Source: Gammaproteobacteria bacterium 50_400_T64 | GTDB lineage: Bacteria; Pseudomonadota; Gammaproteobacteria; Pseudomonadales; Porticoccaceae | Direction of reading: 5' to 3' | Assembly: GCA_002162755.1 (NCBI GenBank) | Contig: MAAS01000015.1 | Span: forward strand, 1 to 64,000 | Length of the DNA: 64,000 nucleotides | Shown: piece after piece, positions 42,568 to 50,228 of the stretch | How the letters are laid out: each line of letters opens with the position of its first letter | How positions within the stretch are numbered: the stretch's first letter is position 1 | Translations under genes and position numbers: made by a program | The notes under the pieces: model-generated | Told to the model about the DNA's origin: nothing | The model's input: the letters and a program-made list of their open reading frames with translations, nothing else | The model's database searches: none

Positions 42568-43668
42568 TCAACGATTGCGATGATCCTTCTCACCGGGCTT
42601 TTTCGGATGCGCATAGGGGTGGGGCCGTTCAGTGACAACATCAAAAGGCACCGCACGCATTTTATCGAGACAGTCATGCCAGGCTCCAATCAAACGGTCT
42701 TCGCCTTCGTAATCAAAACTATCCTGCATGCGCTCTTCAACATCACCACCGGGAGTAGGCCGATTTTCAAGCAGCCAGTCGACGGTTAAACCCAGGGCAT
42801 CGATACTCGAATGCACGTCCCGATAACCCAGCTGCTGCTTGAGTTTGGACAAGTCGAGCAGTCGGTGGTGGGTGCTGGGGCAATTCGTATAAGGCCGTGC
42901 GGGATGGGCGATCTCCCAGGGCATAGATTCAACGGGTAGCGACGCCCCCATTTTATTGGCAACGACTTCAACAACCTGATTCAAGGTCAGCTGATTTTCA
43001 TCACCACAATTATAAATTTCACCGGCCGATGCCTCGGGTTTATCAACCGCCAACAACACCGCATGAGCGAGGTTGGCGACATAACCGTGGGTTACCAACG
43101 ACAAGCCCGCATCGGGTAAAACAATGTAGGGGCGCTTGTCGAGAATGCGGCGCATGATGCTCCACTCCCTCGGCACCAGTTGCCGAGGGCCGTAAACATA
43201 GGGGTAGCGAAAATGGGCTGCCTCGGGATGATGTTCGAGTACTGTCTGCTCAGTTTGTGCGATGAGATAAGAAAAACGGTGCTCCGCTTCGCTGTCGACC
43301 ACTGCATCTGTTTCTGACACAGGACATAACTGGCCCGCAGGGTTAAGAGCCTCTGCCTCAAAATAACCCCGATAACTCGCCACCCCGCCGACACTTACAA
43401 AGCGCCCTACTTTACCGACCAGTGCCTGGGCTAAATAACGCACCCGGCCATAGGTAACGACGGCTAAATCAAAGGTGCGCCCGGCGAGTGATTCTTCGAT
43501 AGTTTCAAGAAAATGCGGGTCGCCGTGAATATGCTCGACCTCGGGTGGAATTTCAGGAATCTCATGGGTGCCCCGGTGAAAAATAGTAACTTCATAGCCC
43601 CGCTCCAACAAACCATTGACCAGATAAGGCCCAGTTGGCCCAGTACCACCCACTACTAACGCTTTCAT
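42568..43668 (-). CDS. Atypical extended SDR (NAD-dependent epimerase/dehydratase-like)
   Basis: A 366-residue extended short-chain dehydrogenase fold. The N-terminal nucleotide motif is V-V-G-G-T-G-P-T-G-P-Y, then F-H-R-G-T, V-S-V-G-G-V-A-S-Y-R and F-R-Y-P-Y-V-Y-G-P-R-Q-L-V-P. The usual catalytic Tyr-x3-Lys is Y134-L-I-A-Q138, so the lysine is replaced by glutamine and classical reductase or epimerase chemistry is doubtful. The C-terminal 30 residues are Pro/His/basic rich. It follows two acyl-CoA dehydrogenase genes, 89 bases from the nearer one, and probably belongs to the same catabolic group. The substrate is unknown. Confidence 0.78.
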   Translation of the reverse strand: MKALVVGGTGPTGPYLVNGLLERGYEVTIFHRGTHEIPEIPPEVEHIHGDPHFLETIEESLAGRTFDLAVVTYGRVRYLAQALVGKVGRFVSVGGVASYRGYFEAEALNPAGQLCPVSETDAVVDSEAEHRFSYLIAQTEQTVLEHHPEAAHFRYPYVYGPRQLVPREWSIMRRILDKRPYIVLPDAGLSLVTHGYVANLAHAVLLAVDKPEASAGEIYNCGDENQLTLNQVVEVVANKMGASLPVESMPWEIAHPARPYTNCPSTHHRLLDLSKLKQQLGYRDVHSSIDALGLTVDWLLENRPTPGGDVEERMQDSFDYEGEDRLIGAWHDCLDKMRAVPFDVVTERPHPYAHPKKPGEKDHRNR

Positions 43669-43757
43669 TTTTTTACCTTTTTATTTTTTACTTTTTTTAC
43701 GTTCAATAATTACCGGGTAATGAAAAAGGATACCCTTCCCTGTGCTAGAGGTCTTAA

Positions 43758-44936
43758 TTAAAAAGCCATCTGCTTGGCTGCCAACTCGCGCATAATTTCT
43801 TCCGACCCACCACCAATAGCGTAAACCCGCACTTCACGATAAATCCGCTCAACCTTGTTACCGTGCATAAAACCACTGCCGCCAAAGACTTGTACCGCTT
43901 CACGAGCACAATATTCCATGGTCTCAGCCGCCATGAGTTTAACCATACTTAATTCGGTAATTGGCATATTTTCATTTTCCATTTGCCAGGCCGTTTTTTC
44001 AATAAATGCCTGGGTAGCGGTAATACGCTTCGCCATTTCGACAAACTTATGGCGAATGACCTGATGCTCAATTAAGCGCTTGCCAAAGGTAATACGTTCT
44101 CTGGCCCAAGCGACGGCTTCATCCATACAGACCATCGCCAGCGCATTGGCCATGGCCGCTAGACCCAGGCGCTCGGCATTAAAGTTACCGACAATAATAC
44201 TAAAGCCTTTATTCTCTTCACCGATCAGGTTTTCGACAGGCACTTTGCAGTCATTAAAATACAGTGCAGCTGTATCGGATGAGTGCCAACCCATTTTTTT
44301 CAATGAGGTCGCGGTAAATCCCGGCGTGTCTTTTTCAATTAATAGCAGAGAAATACCAGCACGACCGGGGCCACCGGTGCGCACCGCAACGGTAAAAAAA
44401 TCAGCCCGTGTGCCACTGGTAATAAACATTTTAGAACCATTAACAATGTAATGGTCGCCCTCACGCTTTGCCGTAGTTTGCAGAGCTGCGACATCCGAAC
44501 CACCCGAGGGCTCAGTAATGGCCAGCGCTGATATTTTTTCACCGGAGACAATGCCGGGGATGATCTTCTCTTTCATCGCCGCGGTGCCCAAATTAACGAT
44601 GGGCGGCATGCCAATAGTGTGGGTAATCAGGCTGGAGTTAACCCCACCACCACCGGAGCGCGCCTGTTCCTGGGCAGAGATAATACTGAAAAAATGATCC
44701 GTGTCGGGCACGCCGCCATACTCTTCCGGGTAACCCATTTGTAGTACGCCCAGTTCCGCCGCCTTGAGATAGAGGTCTCGAGGGAAAATACCCTTATCCT
44801 CCCAATCATCGAGGTTCGGTGCTATTTCTTTATCGACAAAGCGGCGATACATATGCCGCCATGCTTCATGCTCTTCGTTGTAATAGAGCTTACTGAGAGG
44901 CTGGTCGAACCAGGAAGTGAAATCGCTAAGGGCCAT
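43758..44936 (-). CDS. Acyl-CoA dehydrogenase (paralogue 1)
   Basis: A 392-residue FAD-dependent acyl-CoA dehydrogenase. The domain order is normal: helical N-terminal part, beta domain with A-I-T-E-P-S-G-G-S-D-V and F-I-T-S-G-T-R-A-D, and C-terminal helices with R-I-T-F-G-K-R and V-F-G-G-S-G-F. The medium-chain catalytic Glu position (normally Y-E-G-T) reads A-I-G-G-G-S-E-E-I-M, while a Glu in N-F-N-A-E-R-L-G matches the IVD/long-chain position. The protein has the same length as, and high similarity to, the product of 45276-46454. A 339-bp gap separates the two genes, so this one probably has its own promoter. Confidence 0.93.
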   Translation of the reverse strand: MALSDFTSWFDQPLSKLYYNEEHEAWRHMYRRFVDKEIAPNLDDWEDKGIFPRDLYLKAAELGVLQMGYPEEYGGVPDTDHFFSIISAQEQARSGGGGVNSSLITHTIGMPPIVNLGTAAMKEKIIPGIVSGEKISALAITEPSGGSDVAALQTTAKREGDHYIVNGSKMFITSGTRADFFTVAVRTGGPGRAGISLLLIEKDTPGFTATSLKKMGWHSSDTAALYFNDCKVPVENLIGEENKGFSIIVGNFNAERLGLAAMANALAMVCMDEAVAWARERITFGKRLIEHQVIRHKFVEMAKRITATQAFIEKTAWQMENENMPITELSMVKLMAAETMEYCAREAVQVFGGSGFMHGNKVERIYREVRVYAIGGGSEEIMRELAAKQMAF

Positions 44937-45227
44937 ATTGAATCCTCTATAACTTTTCGCTATCCGGTAAAAAACATCCTACGTCCAGCTTAATTCCTGA
45001 AAAAAGCTATCAGCAGAAAAGGCATTTAATCGAAAAACGAAACAACAAGTTAGGACAGCAGAGAGCGTCTCTGCTTGTCAGATAATAAAGGGGAGGCATT
45101 CTAGCGACTTAGCGGTGTCTGACCCAGCGTTCAACTATTTCTACTTAAAATGAGGAAATCCTCAACAAATAATGCAGCGCAAGACATAAAAGACAAGAGG
45201 ATTAAAAATAAAAGATTGCGTCAATAA
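44937..45227. other. Intergenic region between the two acyl-CoA dehydrogenase genes
   Basis: No gene is supported. It contains a hairpin GCAGAGA / TCTCTGC (45058-45064 and 45068-45074, loop GCG) extended outward by GACA / TGTC with one bulge. It also has a small GAGGA-AA-TCCTC palindrome near 45154. The first could be a regulatory site or an mRNA leader structure for the downstream gene. Confidence 0.5.
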
Positions 45228-45257
45228 TTAGCCCCAGACCTTACGGCAAGGGGCTAA
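45228..45257 (-). terminator. Stem-loop after acyl-CoA dehydrogenase 2
   Basis: An 8-bp stem TTAGCCCC / GGGGCTAA encloses 14 bases and lies 18 bases past the stop. It lacks a T run, so termination may be incomplete. Confidence 0.45.
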
Positions 45258-45275
45258 ATGAAATCGGGCCGCTGC

Positions 45276-46454
45276 TTACAAGCCCATTTGTCGAGCCGCC
45301 AAATCACGCATAATCTCTTCCGAGCCACCGCCAATCGCGTAAACACGCACTTCACGGTAAATGCGCTCGACTTTATTACCGCGCATATAGCCCATGCCGC
45401 CGAGTATTTGTAGCGCCTCGCGAGCACAGTATTCCATGGTTTCGGTGGCGTGCACTTTTAGCAAGCTAAGCTCAATAACCGGCACTTCGCCCTGATGCAT
45501 TTGCAAAGCGGTACGTTCCATCATGGCTTGCGAGGTAAGAATACGCTTCGCCATTTCGGCTATCTTATGACGAATCACCTGATGCTCCATTAAGCGATGG
45601 CCAAAGGTCACGCGCTCGCGAGCCCAGGCCACTGCCTCATCCATACACACCATGGCAAGACCGGTAGCGAAGGCAATAATACCCAGGCGCTCAGAATTGA
45701 AATTGAGCATGATGCCGGAAAAGCCTTTATTCTCAACGCCAATCAAATTCTCGACAGGCACGCGGCACTCATCAAAAAACAGCGTGGCAGTATCGGAACA
45801 CCACCAGCCCATTTTCTTTAATTCAGTTTGGGTAAAACCCGGTGTATCCTTTTCAATTAATAAAAGGGAAATACCTTTACGCCCCTCTTCGCCGGTGCGT
45901 ACGGCTACCGTGTAATAGTCAGCACGAATACCACTAGTAATATAGGTCTTTGAGCCATTAACGATGTAGTGCTCGCCGTCTCTGCGGGCGGTAGTTTTGA
46001 GGTTGGCAACATCAGAGCCACCGCTCGGCTCGGTAACAGCCAAAGCAGATATTTTATCGCCACGGAGGACTGATGGCACGACACGCGCTTTCATTTCTTC
46101 AGAGCCCATCGCAAGAATAGGCGGCATGCCAATGGTGTGGCTGCTTAAACTAGGGTGTACTCCCCCGCCACCAGCCCGGGCCAACTCCATACAAGTCACA
46201 ATATCGAAGAAGGGGTCGGGCTTTTCTACGCCACCGTATTCTTCGGGATAGCCCATTTGCAGCAAGCCAATATCCGCCGCCTTTTTGTAGAGTTCACGGG
46301 GGAAAGTGCCTGCCTCTTCCCACTCTTCGACGAAGGGTGAAATTTCTTTATCGACAAAGCTACGCAGTGCACGACGCCAGGCCTCGTGGTCCTCGTTGTA
46401 ATATTGCCCCGACAGGGGCTGGTCAAACCATGAGGTAAATGTACTTAAAGCCAT
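45276..46454 (-). CDS. Acyl-CoA dehydrogenase (paralogue 2)
   Basis: A 392-residue acyl-CoA dehydrogenase closely related along its whole length to the 43758-44936 product; both open M-A-L-S-x-F-T-S-W-F-D-Q-P-L-S. It keeps A-V-T-E-P-S-G-G-S-D-V, F-I/Y-I-T-S-G-x-R-A-D, N-F-N-S-E-R-L-G and A-I-G-G-G-S-E-E-I-M. Both appear catalytically complete, unlike steroid ChsE1/E2 pairs in which the FAD site is split. A local duplication or an alpha2beta2 pair are both possible. The gap upstream, to the MaoC-like gene, is filled by a 163-bp palindrome-ended element. GAGAG precedes the ATG. Confidence 0.93.
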   Translation of the reverse strand: MALSTFTSWFDQPLSGQYYNEDHEAWRRALRSFVDKEISPFVEEWEEAGTFPRELYKKAADIGLLQMGYPEEYGGVEKPDPFFDIVTCMELARAGGGGVHPSLSSHTIGMPPILAMGSEEMKARVVPSVLRGDKISALAVTEPSGGSDVANLKTTARRDGEHYIVNGSKTYITSGIRADYYTVAVRTGEEGRKGISLLLIEKDTPGFTQTELKKMGWWCSDTATLFFDECRVPVENLIGVENKGFSGIMLNFNSERLGIIAFATGLAMVCMDEAVAWARERVTFGHRLMEHQVIRHKIAEMAKRILTSQAMMERTALQMHQGEVPVIELSLLKVHATETMEYCAREALQILGGMGYMRGNKVERIYREVRVYAIGGGSEEIMRDLAARQMGL

Positions 46455-46467
46455 AGGTTTCTCTCAT

Positions 46468-46630
46468 TGAGACCTTTGCACGAAAGCCATTTTGCTCTCA
46501 TGCTGCGTCGTCTAAAACGCCTACCTTTGGTAAAAATGTGCTCAATCGGTCATTTACACTTGTAAACTCCCTCTCTGCGCGCATTTTCACCTTGCCTGAA
46601 AGAAAAATTATCTTCCATGCAAAAGCCTCA
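46468..46630. repeat. 163-bp MITE-like element with TGAG-starting terminal inverted repeats
   Basis: The left end TGAGACCTTTGCACGAAAG (46468-46486) is an inverted match, 15 of 19, to the right end (46612-46630). TGAG-pyrimidine-TTTGCA ends resemble the termini of IS5-group elements, from memory. No transposase frame exists. The element fills nearly all of the 203-bp space between the MaoC-like gene and acyl-CoA dehydrogenase 2, ending 13 bases before the latter's start. No clear target duplication is seen. Confidence 0.7.
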
Positions 46631-46657
46631 TTAAATTATTTTTATTGGTTTAAAAGA

Positions 46658-47101
46658 TTACGACGTTTTTGCGGCTGGCAATTCAAGTGTCAACTCTGCG
46701 GGAACACAAAGCCCACTCTCTGTCGAAATATTGATTGTCACATCAACCAAATATTGGCCATCATTCTCATAACATTTTTCGACCTTACCTTCGCCCTGCA
46801 GCATATCGCCCGCATAAATAGAGCTGCGCATTTGCATTTGTCGCTTGCGAATAAAGGTATGGGGGCCAGCCCAGTCTGTTGCGACCCTGTCAATAAATCC
46901 TTCAATAGCCATGGTATTGAGGTAAATTTCTTTTTGTCCCTGGTGCCGAGCATAGGCGGGATTGTGGTGACCAGGGAAATAATCCTGTGTGGCCGCTGCA
47001 TCTAAAATCACACGTTCGAAGGGGACATCCATTGTGATGGTCGTTACCGCATCGCCTTCGCTAATTTCATTCCAGTATTTAAAGGTAATTTCGCGGCTCA
47101 T
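46658..47101 (-). CDS. MaoC-like hot-dog hydratase subunit (ChsH1-like)
   Basis: A 147-residue single hot-dog domain protein of the MaoC/acyl dehydratase group. The helix region D-Y-F-P-G-H-H-N-P-A-Y-A-R corresponds to the family's substrate motif, followed by Y-L-N-T-M and a D-W-A-G-P-H-T-F block, then G-D-M-L-Q-G-E-G-K-V. This arrangement resembles ChsH1, the small subunit of the heteromeric steroid enoyl-CoA hydratase. Its start overlaps the preceding hydratase gene's stop by four bases (ATGA), which fits a stoichiometric heterodimer. Confidence 0.8.
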   Translation of the reverse strand: MSREITFKYWNEISEGDAVTTITMDVPFERVILDAAATQDYFPGHHNPAYARHQGQKEIYLNTMAIEGFIDRVATDWAGPHTFIRKRQMQMRSSIYAGDMLQGEGKVEKCYENDGQYLVDVTINISTESGLCVPAELTLELPAAKTS

Positions 47102-47637
47102 GATTCTTCCTCCGGAACGTAATAACGAAATAAGCTATTCGTTTGCACAGCAATAAGTTGGTCGCGCTGATTAAAGAATTGCGCTTTAGTGGTAAGGAAA
47201 TGCCCAACACCCAAACGGGTTTTCTTTTCTTCTGACACATCGATCAGCTCATCAACAACCGATACCCGGTCACCCAGATACAAGTGGCGATGAAACTCCG
47301 TATTCGTCGCGACATTAATAATCGTATCGCCCGGCAGAGGAATGGTCATCGCAATAAAGTAGTGCTTGCGCTCTTTTTGCGGATGCCATTGTAAAGACAT
47401 GGGCCAGGTCAGCAGTAAACCCGATGGCGCGACAATGCCGCCCCATTGTTTATTGGCGTATTCTTCATCCCAATAGCTGGGATTACCATCCTCCACCATG
47501 GAGCAATAAATCTTAATCATTTCCCAATTTACTGAAAATTCAGAAACCACTTTTTCACCCGGCTTATTCAGCAGCTTTACGGCATCTTCGTAAGTGCCGT
47601 AAGCCAGGGGAAAGGGTTCGTTAAATGTTTCACTCAT
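47098..47637 (-). CDS. MaoC-like/FAS1-type dehydratase domain protein (ChsH2 N-domain-like)
   Basis: A 179-residue hot-dog protein resembling the N-terminal MaoC part of ChsH2 and MaoC_dehydrat_N proteins. The segment M-V-E-D-G-N-P-S-Y-W-D-E-E-Y-A and the following G-G-I-V-A-P-S-G-L-L-L are typical. In actinobacterial ChsH2 this domain is fused to a DUF35 domain; here the DUF35 part is the next gene upstream, 15 bases away. It likely pairs with the 46658-47101 product to hydrate an enoyl-CoA. Confidence 0.8.
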   Translation of the reverse strand: MSETFNEPFPLAYGTYEDAVKLLNKPGEKVVSEFSVNWEMIKIYCSMVEDGNPSYWDEEYANKQWGGIVAPSGLLLTWPMSLQWHPQKERKHYFIAMTIPLPGDTIINVATNTEFHRHLYLGDRVSVVDELIDVSEEKKTRLGVGHFLTTKAQFFNQRDQLIAVQTNSLFRYYVPEEES

Positions 47638-47652
47638 TAATGTATCCTCTTA

Positions 47653-48084
47653 TTATTTTGTAGGCTGGAACTGTGGAATTTTCATTTCACCGCGCGCTTC
47701 AAATAACACTTCAACGGTCATATCAACAGACACTTTGTCGACATCACAATTAAGCACGTTGGCCATCATGCGCGGGCCTTCGTCCAGTTCAATAATTGCC
47801 AGCACGTAGGGTAAATCGCCCTGATAAGACGGTAGTGGCGACTGGTAAATGACCGAGTAGCTGTACACCTTGCCCTTGCCACTCAACTGCTTCCAGCTAA
47901 TATCCTGATTAAAACAGGTGGGGCACCAGAGGCGGGGATAATAAAAGCTGGCTTCACATTCGCCGCAATAGGGCAGCACCAGTTTTTCATCTTTCGCGTG
48001 CTGCCAGTAAGGTTCTGCGCACTTTGTGATTCGAGGTTGAGGCTTTTCGAGAGAAGCTGTCTCGCCCGTCGTTAAATCATTCAT
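47653..48084 (-). CDS. DUF35 zinc-ribbon/OB-fold protein
   Basis: A 143-residue protein with an N-terminal helix, a rubredoxin-like zinc ribbon (C40-G-E-C43 and C54-P-T-C57) and a C-terminal OB fold (G-K-V-Y-S-Y-S-V-I; L-P-Y-V-L-A-I-I-E-L-D-E-G-P-R). DUF35 proteins bind thiolase-superfamily partners and help bind acyl-CoA; with Ltp2 the domain is required for aldolase activity. The thiolase-like partner is the gene immediately upstream, separated by a 177-bp gap that contains an inverted-repeat element. Confidence 0.88.
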   Translation of the reverse strand: MNDLTTGETASLEKPQPRITKCAEPYWQHAKDEKLVLPYCGECEASFYYPRLWCPTCFNQDISWKQLSGKGKVYSYSVIYQSPLPSYQGDLPYVLAIIELDEGPRMMANVLNCDVDKVSVDMTVEVLFEARGEMKIPQFQPTK

Positions 48085-48132
48085 AAGTTTTACCTGTTAT
48101 TTATAGTGCTTAACTAACAAAACGAAAGAAGA

Positions 48133-48240
48133 GGATACCCTTTGCTCAGGACCGTCGGAGGCATGGATGCCGACACCGAGCGTACAGGGAAGTATTTACA
48201 GCGAGTCCTGAGTAAAGGGTATCCTTTTCTCAGGACTCGC
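48133..48240. repeat. Palindromic intergenic element
   Basis: Arms of 20 bp (48133-48152 and 48205-48224, 19 of 20 matching, GGATACCCTTT... with ...AAAGGGTATCC) enclose a central hairpin (GTCGG-AGGCAT-GGATGCC-GAC). The right arm overlaps a second perfect 12-bp inverted repeat GCGAGTCCTGAG / CTCAGGACTCGC (48201-48212 and 48229-48240). No coding potential is seen. It looks like a REP-type or small mobile element. Confidence 0.8.
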
Positions 48241-48261
48241 AAATAATTAACCTCAAGTTAA

Positions 48262-49440
48262 TTAAGCGCTGCGACCCAGAATTAATGTTGAATGCTCACT
48301 CATCATGCCACCGTAGGAATGAATGATACCGGCATTCGCTTTATCGAGCTGGCGCTCACCGGCAATACCCATAATCTGACGTATGCCTTCAACAATCATC
48401 GACATACCCGAGGCATCACCAGTGTGGCCAAATGACAGTAAACCACCAAAGGTATTGACCGGAAAATCACCCCCCGGCCGCGCCGCACCCGACTGGAAAA
48501 ACTCGCCGCCCTTGCCTTGCGGACAAAGCCCCAGCTCTTCCATAAACACTAGCGGGTTAATACTAAAAGCATCGTAAATTTGTGCAAAGTCGATATCGCC
48601 AGGCGCTAAACCTGCCATCTCATAGGCTTGCTTGCCCGATTTACTACAGCCAATATCGGTCAGACTTGAGGCCTGGTGAATATTGCGGTGATTATGAAAC
48701 TCACCCATGCCCAATACATAGGCCGGTTGTTGATTGAGCCGTTTAGCATAGGCTTCGCTACACACCAGGAAGGCGGCTCCGCCCTCGAGGGGAATAGAGC
48801 AATCGTAAAGATTAAAGGGCGAGGCAATGGGTCGCGACTGCCGTACTTTTTCGACGGTTAGTGCTTCGTTACCGTACATACTGGCATCGGGGTTTAATAA
48901 CGCCCACTCGCGGCTCGACACACAAACCTCGGCCAACTGCTCCACCGTCGTGCCGTACTCATGCATATGCCGCGTCGCCACCTGCGCATATAAAGCGGGA
49001 ATAAAGGTGCCATAGGGAAATTCGTAAATCTCATGGCTGACCATGCGCGCCATAGACTCCGCACCCCCGGTACTCACCTTGGGGAATTTACCGGCACCAA
49101 CACACAACACACTCTCGACCTTGCCCTGCTGAATCGCCAGCACCGCCCGCTGCACCATTAGGCCATAGGTTGAACCACCCGCATTCATGGTGTCGGCAAA
49201 CAAGGGCTTAATGCCCATCTCTTCGTAAAGCTGCTCATGGACAAAAATGTCATTACTACCACCCCCGGCCATGCCCGATGGGCACGCTAACAGGCCTTGT
49301 ATATCAGAGGGTTTCAACGACCACTCGGCAAGAAACTGGCGAATGACCTCGATGTACAGATCGTAACCATCCATATCTGGATAACGACCCGGCTTCATTT
49401 CGGATACGGCGGCGATAGCCACCGGGCTTGGCTTACTCAT
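48262..49440 (-). CDS. Thiolase-superfamily protein lacking catalytic cysteines (Ltp2-like aldolase candidate)
   Basis: A 392-residue SCP2-thiolase-type protein. The nucleophile loop, normally N-x2-C-x-S-G, reads M-N-A-G-G-S-T-Y-G (residues 85-93) with no Cys. The second Cys position in the C-terminal loop is H-S-Y376-G-G-M-M. The G-H339-T-G-D-A-S-G histidine is kept, and I-Y289-D-A-F replaces the usual I-H-D-C-F. Loss of both cysteines with Tyr at these places is what is known for the steroid side-chain retro-aldolase Ltp2, whose partner is a DUF35 domain, and a DUF35 gene follows directly. A Claisen thiolase is therefore unlikely. The substrate is unknown. Confidence 0.82.
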   Translation of the reverse strand: MSKPSPVAIAAVSEMKPGRYPDMDGYDLYIEVIRQFLAEWSLKPSDIQGLLACPSGMAGGGSNDIFVHEQLYEEMGIKPLFADTMNAGGSTYGLMVQRAVLAIQQGKVESVLCVGAGKFPKVSTGGAESMARMVSHEIYEFPYGTFIPALYAQVATRHMHEYGTTVEQLAEVCVSSREWALLNPDASMYGNEALTVEKVRQSRPIASPFNLYDCSIPLEGGAAFLVCSEAYAKRLNQQPAYVLGMGEFHNHRNIHQASSLTDIGCSKSGKQAYEMAGLAPGDIDFAQIYDAFSINPLVFMEELGLCPQGKGGEFFQSGAARPGGDFPVNTFGGLLSFGHTGDASGMSMIVEGIRQIMGIAGERQLDKANAGIIHSYGGMMSEHSTLILGRSA

Positions 49441-49661
49441 CAGAAGATAATCTCCTTACTCTTGTTATTTTTGTCAGGCCCTATAATCACTCAACTTGCC
49501 CAAGGTTTCCATCAACACAGGCCTACACAGGGATGAAATAATAGACTGCCGGGTACTGTTTTGAGCAATAAAAGGCCAGGCCTGGCATCGTAGGCGATGT
49601 CCATATAGGATCTTGTGTAGCGACCCCAAACCCTTTTCAAACATCAATCAGGTGAATTCAA

Positions 49662-50114
49662 TTGCCAAATAATAAATCAGGTAATCTTGTGTTGGGCATT
49701 ATTCTAGTGACTGCTGGTTGTATAGCAGGATTATTTGGATACCAGGAATTAGAAGACTTAAATTCACTGATTGATACGGGAGAACAAACCCAGGCAACGG
49801 TGATTAAGGTTGACTATTTATCGCCCTCAAAGCAGGGAGACTCGGGGCAATATATCCCCATTGTTCAATGGCAAAGTAAACAGGGAAAAAACATAGAAGT
49901 GAGAGTAAATCTCTCGTCACCAAAAGGGGCCACCTACCGCGTTGGAAATAAGCTTAACGTCATCTACGACCCCGATAAGCCAAATGATAGATACTATGTT
50001 GCAAAGCAAGGTCAACAGCCTAAGCCACGTATCACTGACTATGTAACACTTATTATCGGTATTGTATTTGGACTGGGAGGGCTTCTTTTTATTAGAGAAA
50101 GTCGAAAAGTCTAA
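49662..50114 (+). CDS. DUF3592 family membrane protein
   Basis: A 150-residue protein with transmembrane helices at both ends (about residues 9-27 and 124-145) flanking an extracytoplasmic beta domain. The pattern T-G-E-Q-T-Q-A-T-V-I-K-V-D and G-N-K-L-N-V-I-Y-D-P-D-K-P is characteristic of DUF3592. The start is a TTG at 49662 preceded by AGGTGA. Function is unknown. It lies alone between the thiolase-like gene (divergent) and the alcohol dehydrogenase (convergent). Confidence 0.75.
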   Translation: MPNNKSGNLVLGIILVTAGCIAGLFGYQELEDLNSLIDTGEQTQATVIKVDYLSPSKQGDSGQYIPIVQWQSKQGKNIEVRVNLSSPKGATYRVGNKLNVIYDPDKPNDRYYVAKQGQQPKPRITDYVTLIIGIVFGLGGLLFIRESRKV

Positions 50115-50174
50115 TTCAAGAAGCTCATGAAGAACGTCTGGACTCGCCTCTAATTTTTAAGCGAAAAGACATGC

Positions 50175-50211
50175 AAAAAAAATCCGCCCTCTCTCGAACG
50201 CGGATTTTTTT
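50175..50211. terminator. Bidirectional terminator between DUF3592 and alcohol dehydrogenase genes
   Basis: The stem TCCGC / GCGGA (50183-50187 and 50200-50204) is extended by an A run on the left and T run on the right, with a 12-base loop. It serves convergent genes on both sides. Confidence 0.75.
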
Positions 50212-50228
50212 AAAACACGGTACTTAAC

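Noticed and set aside
43724-43737. GGATACCCTT near the epimerase start resembling one arm of the 48133 element
   Set aside because: Only about 10 bases match and there is no second arm; too short to claim a copy.
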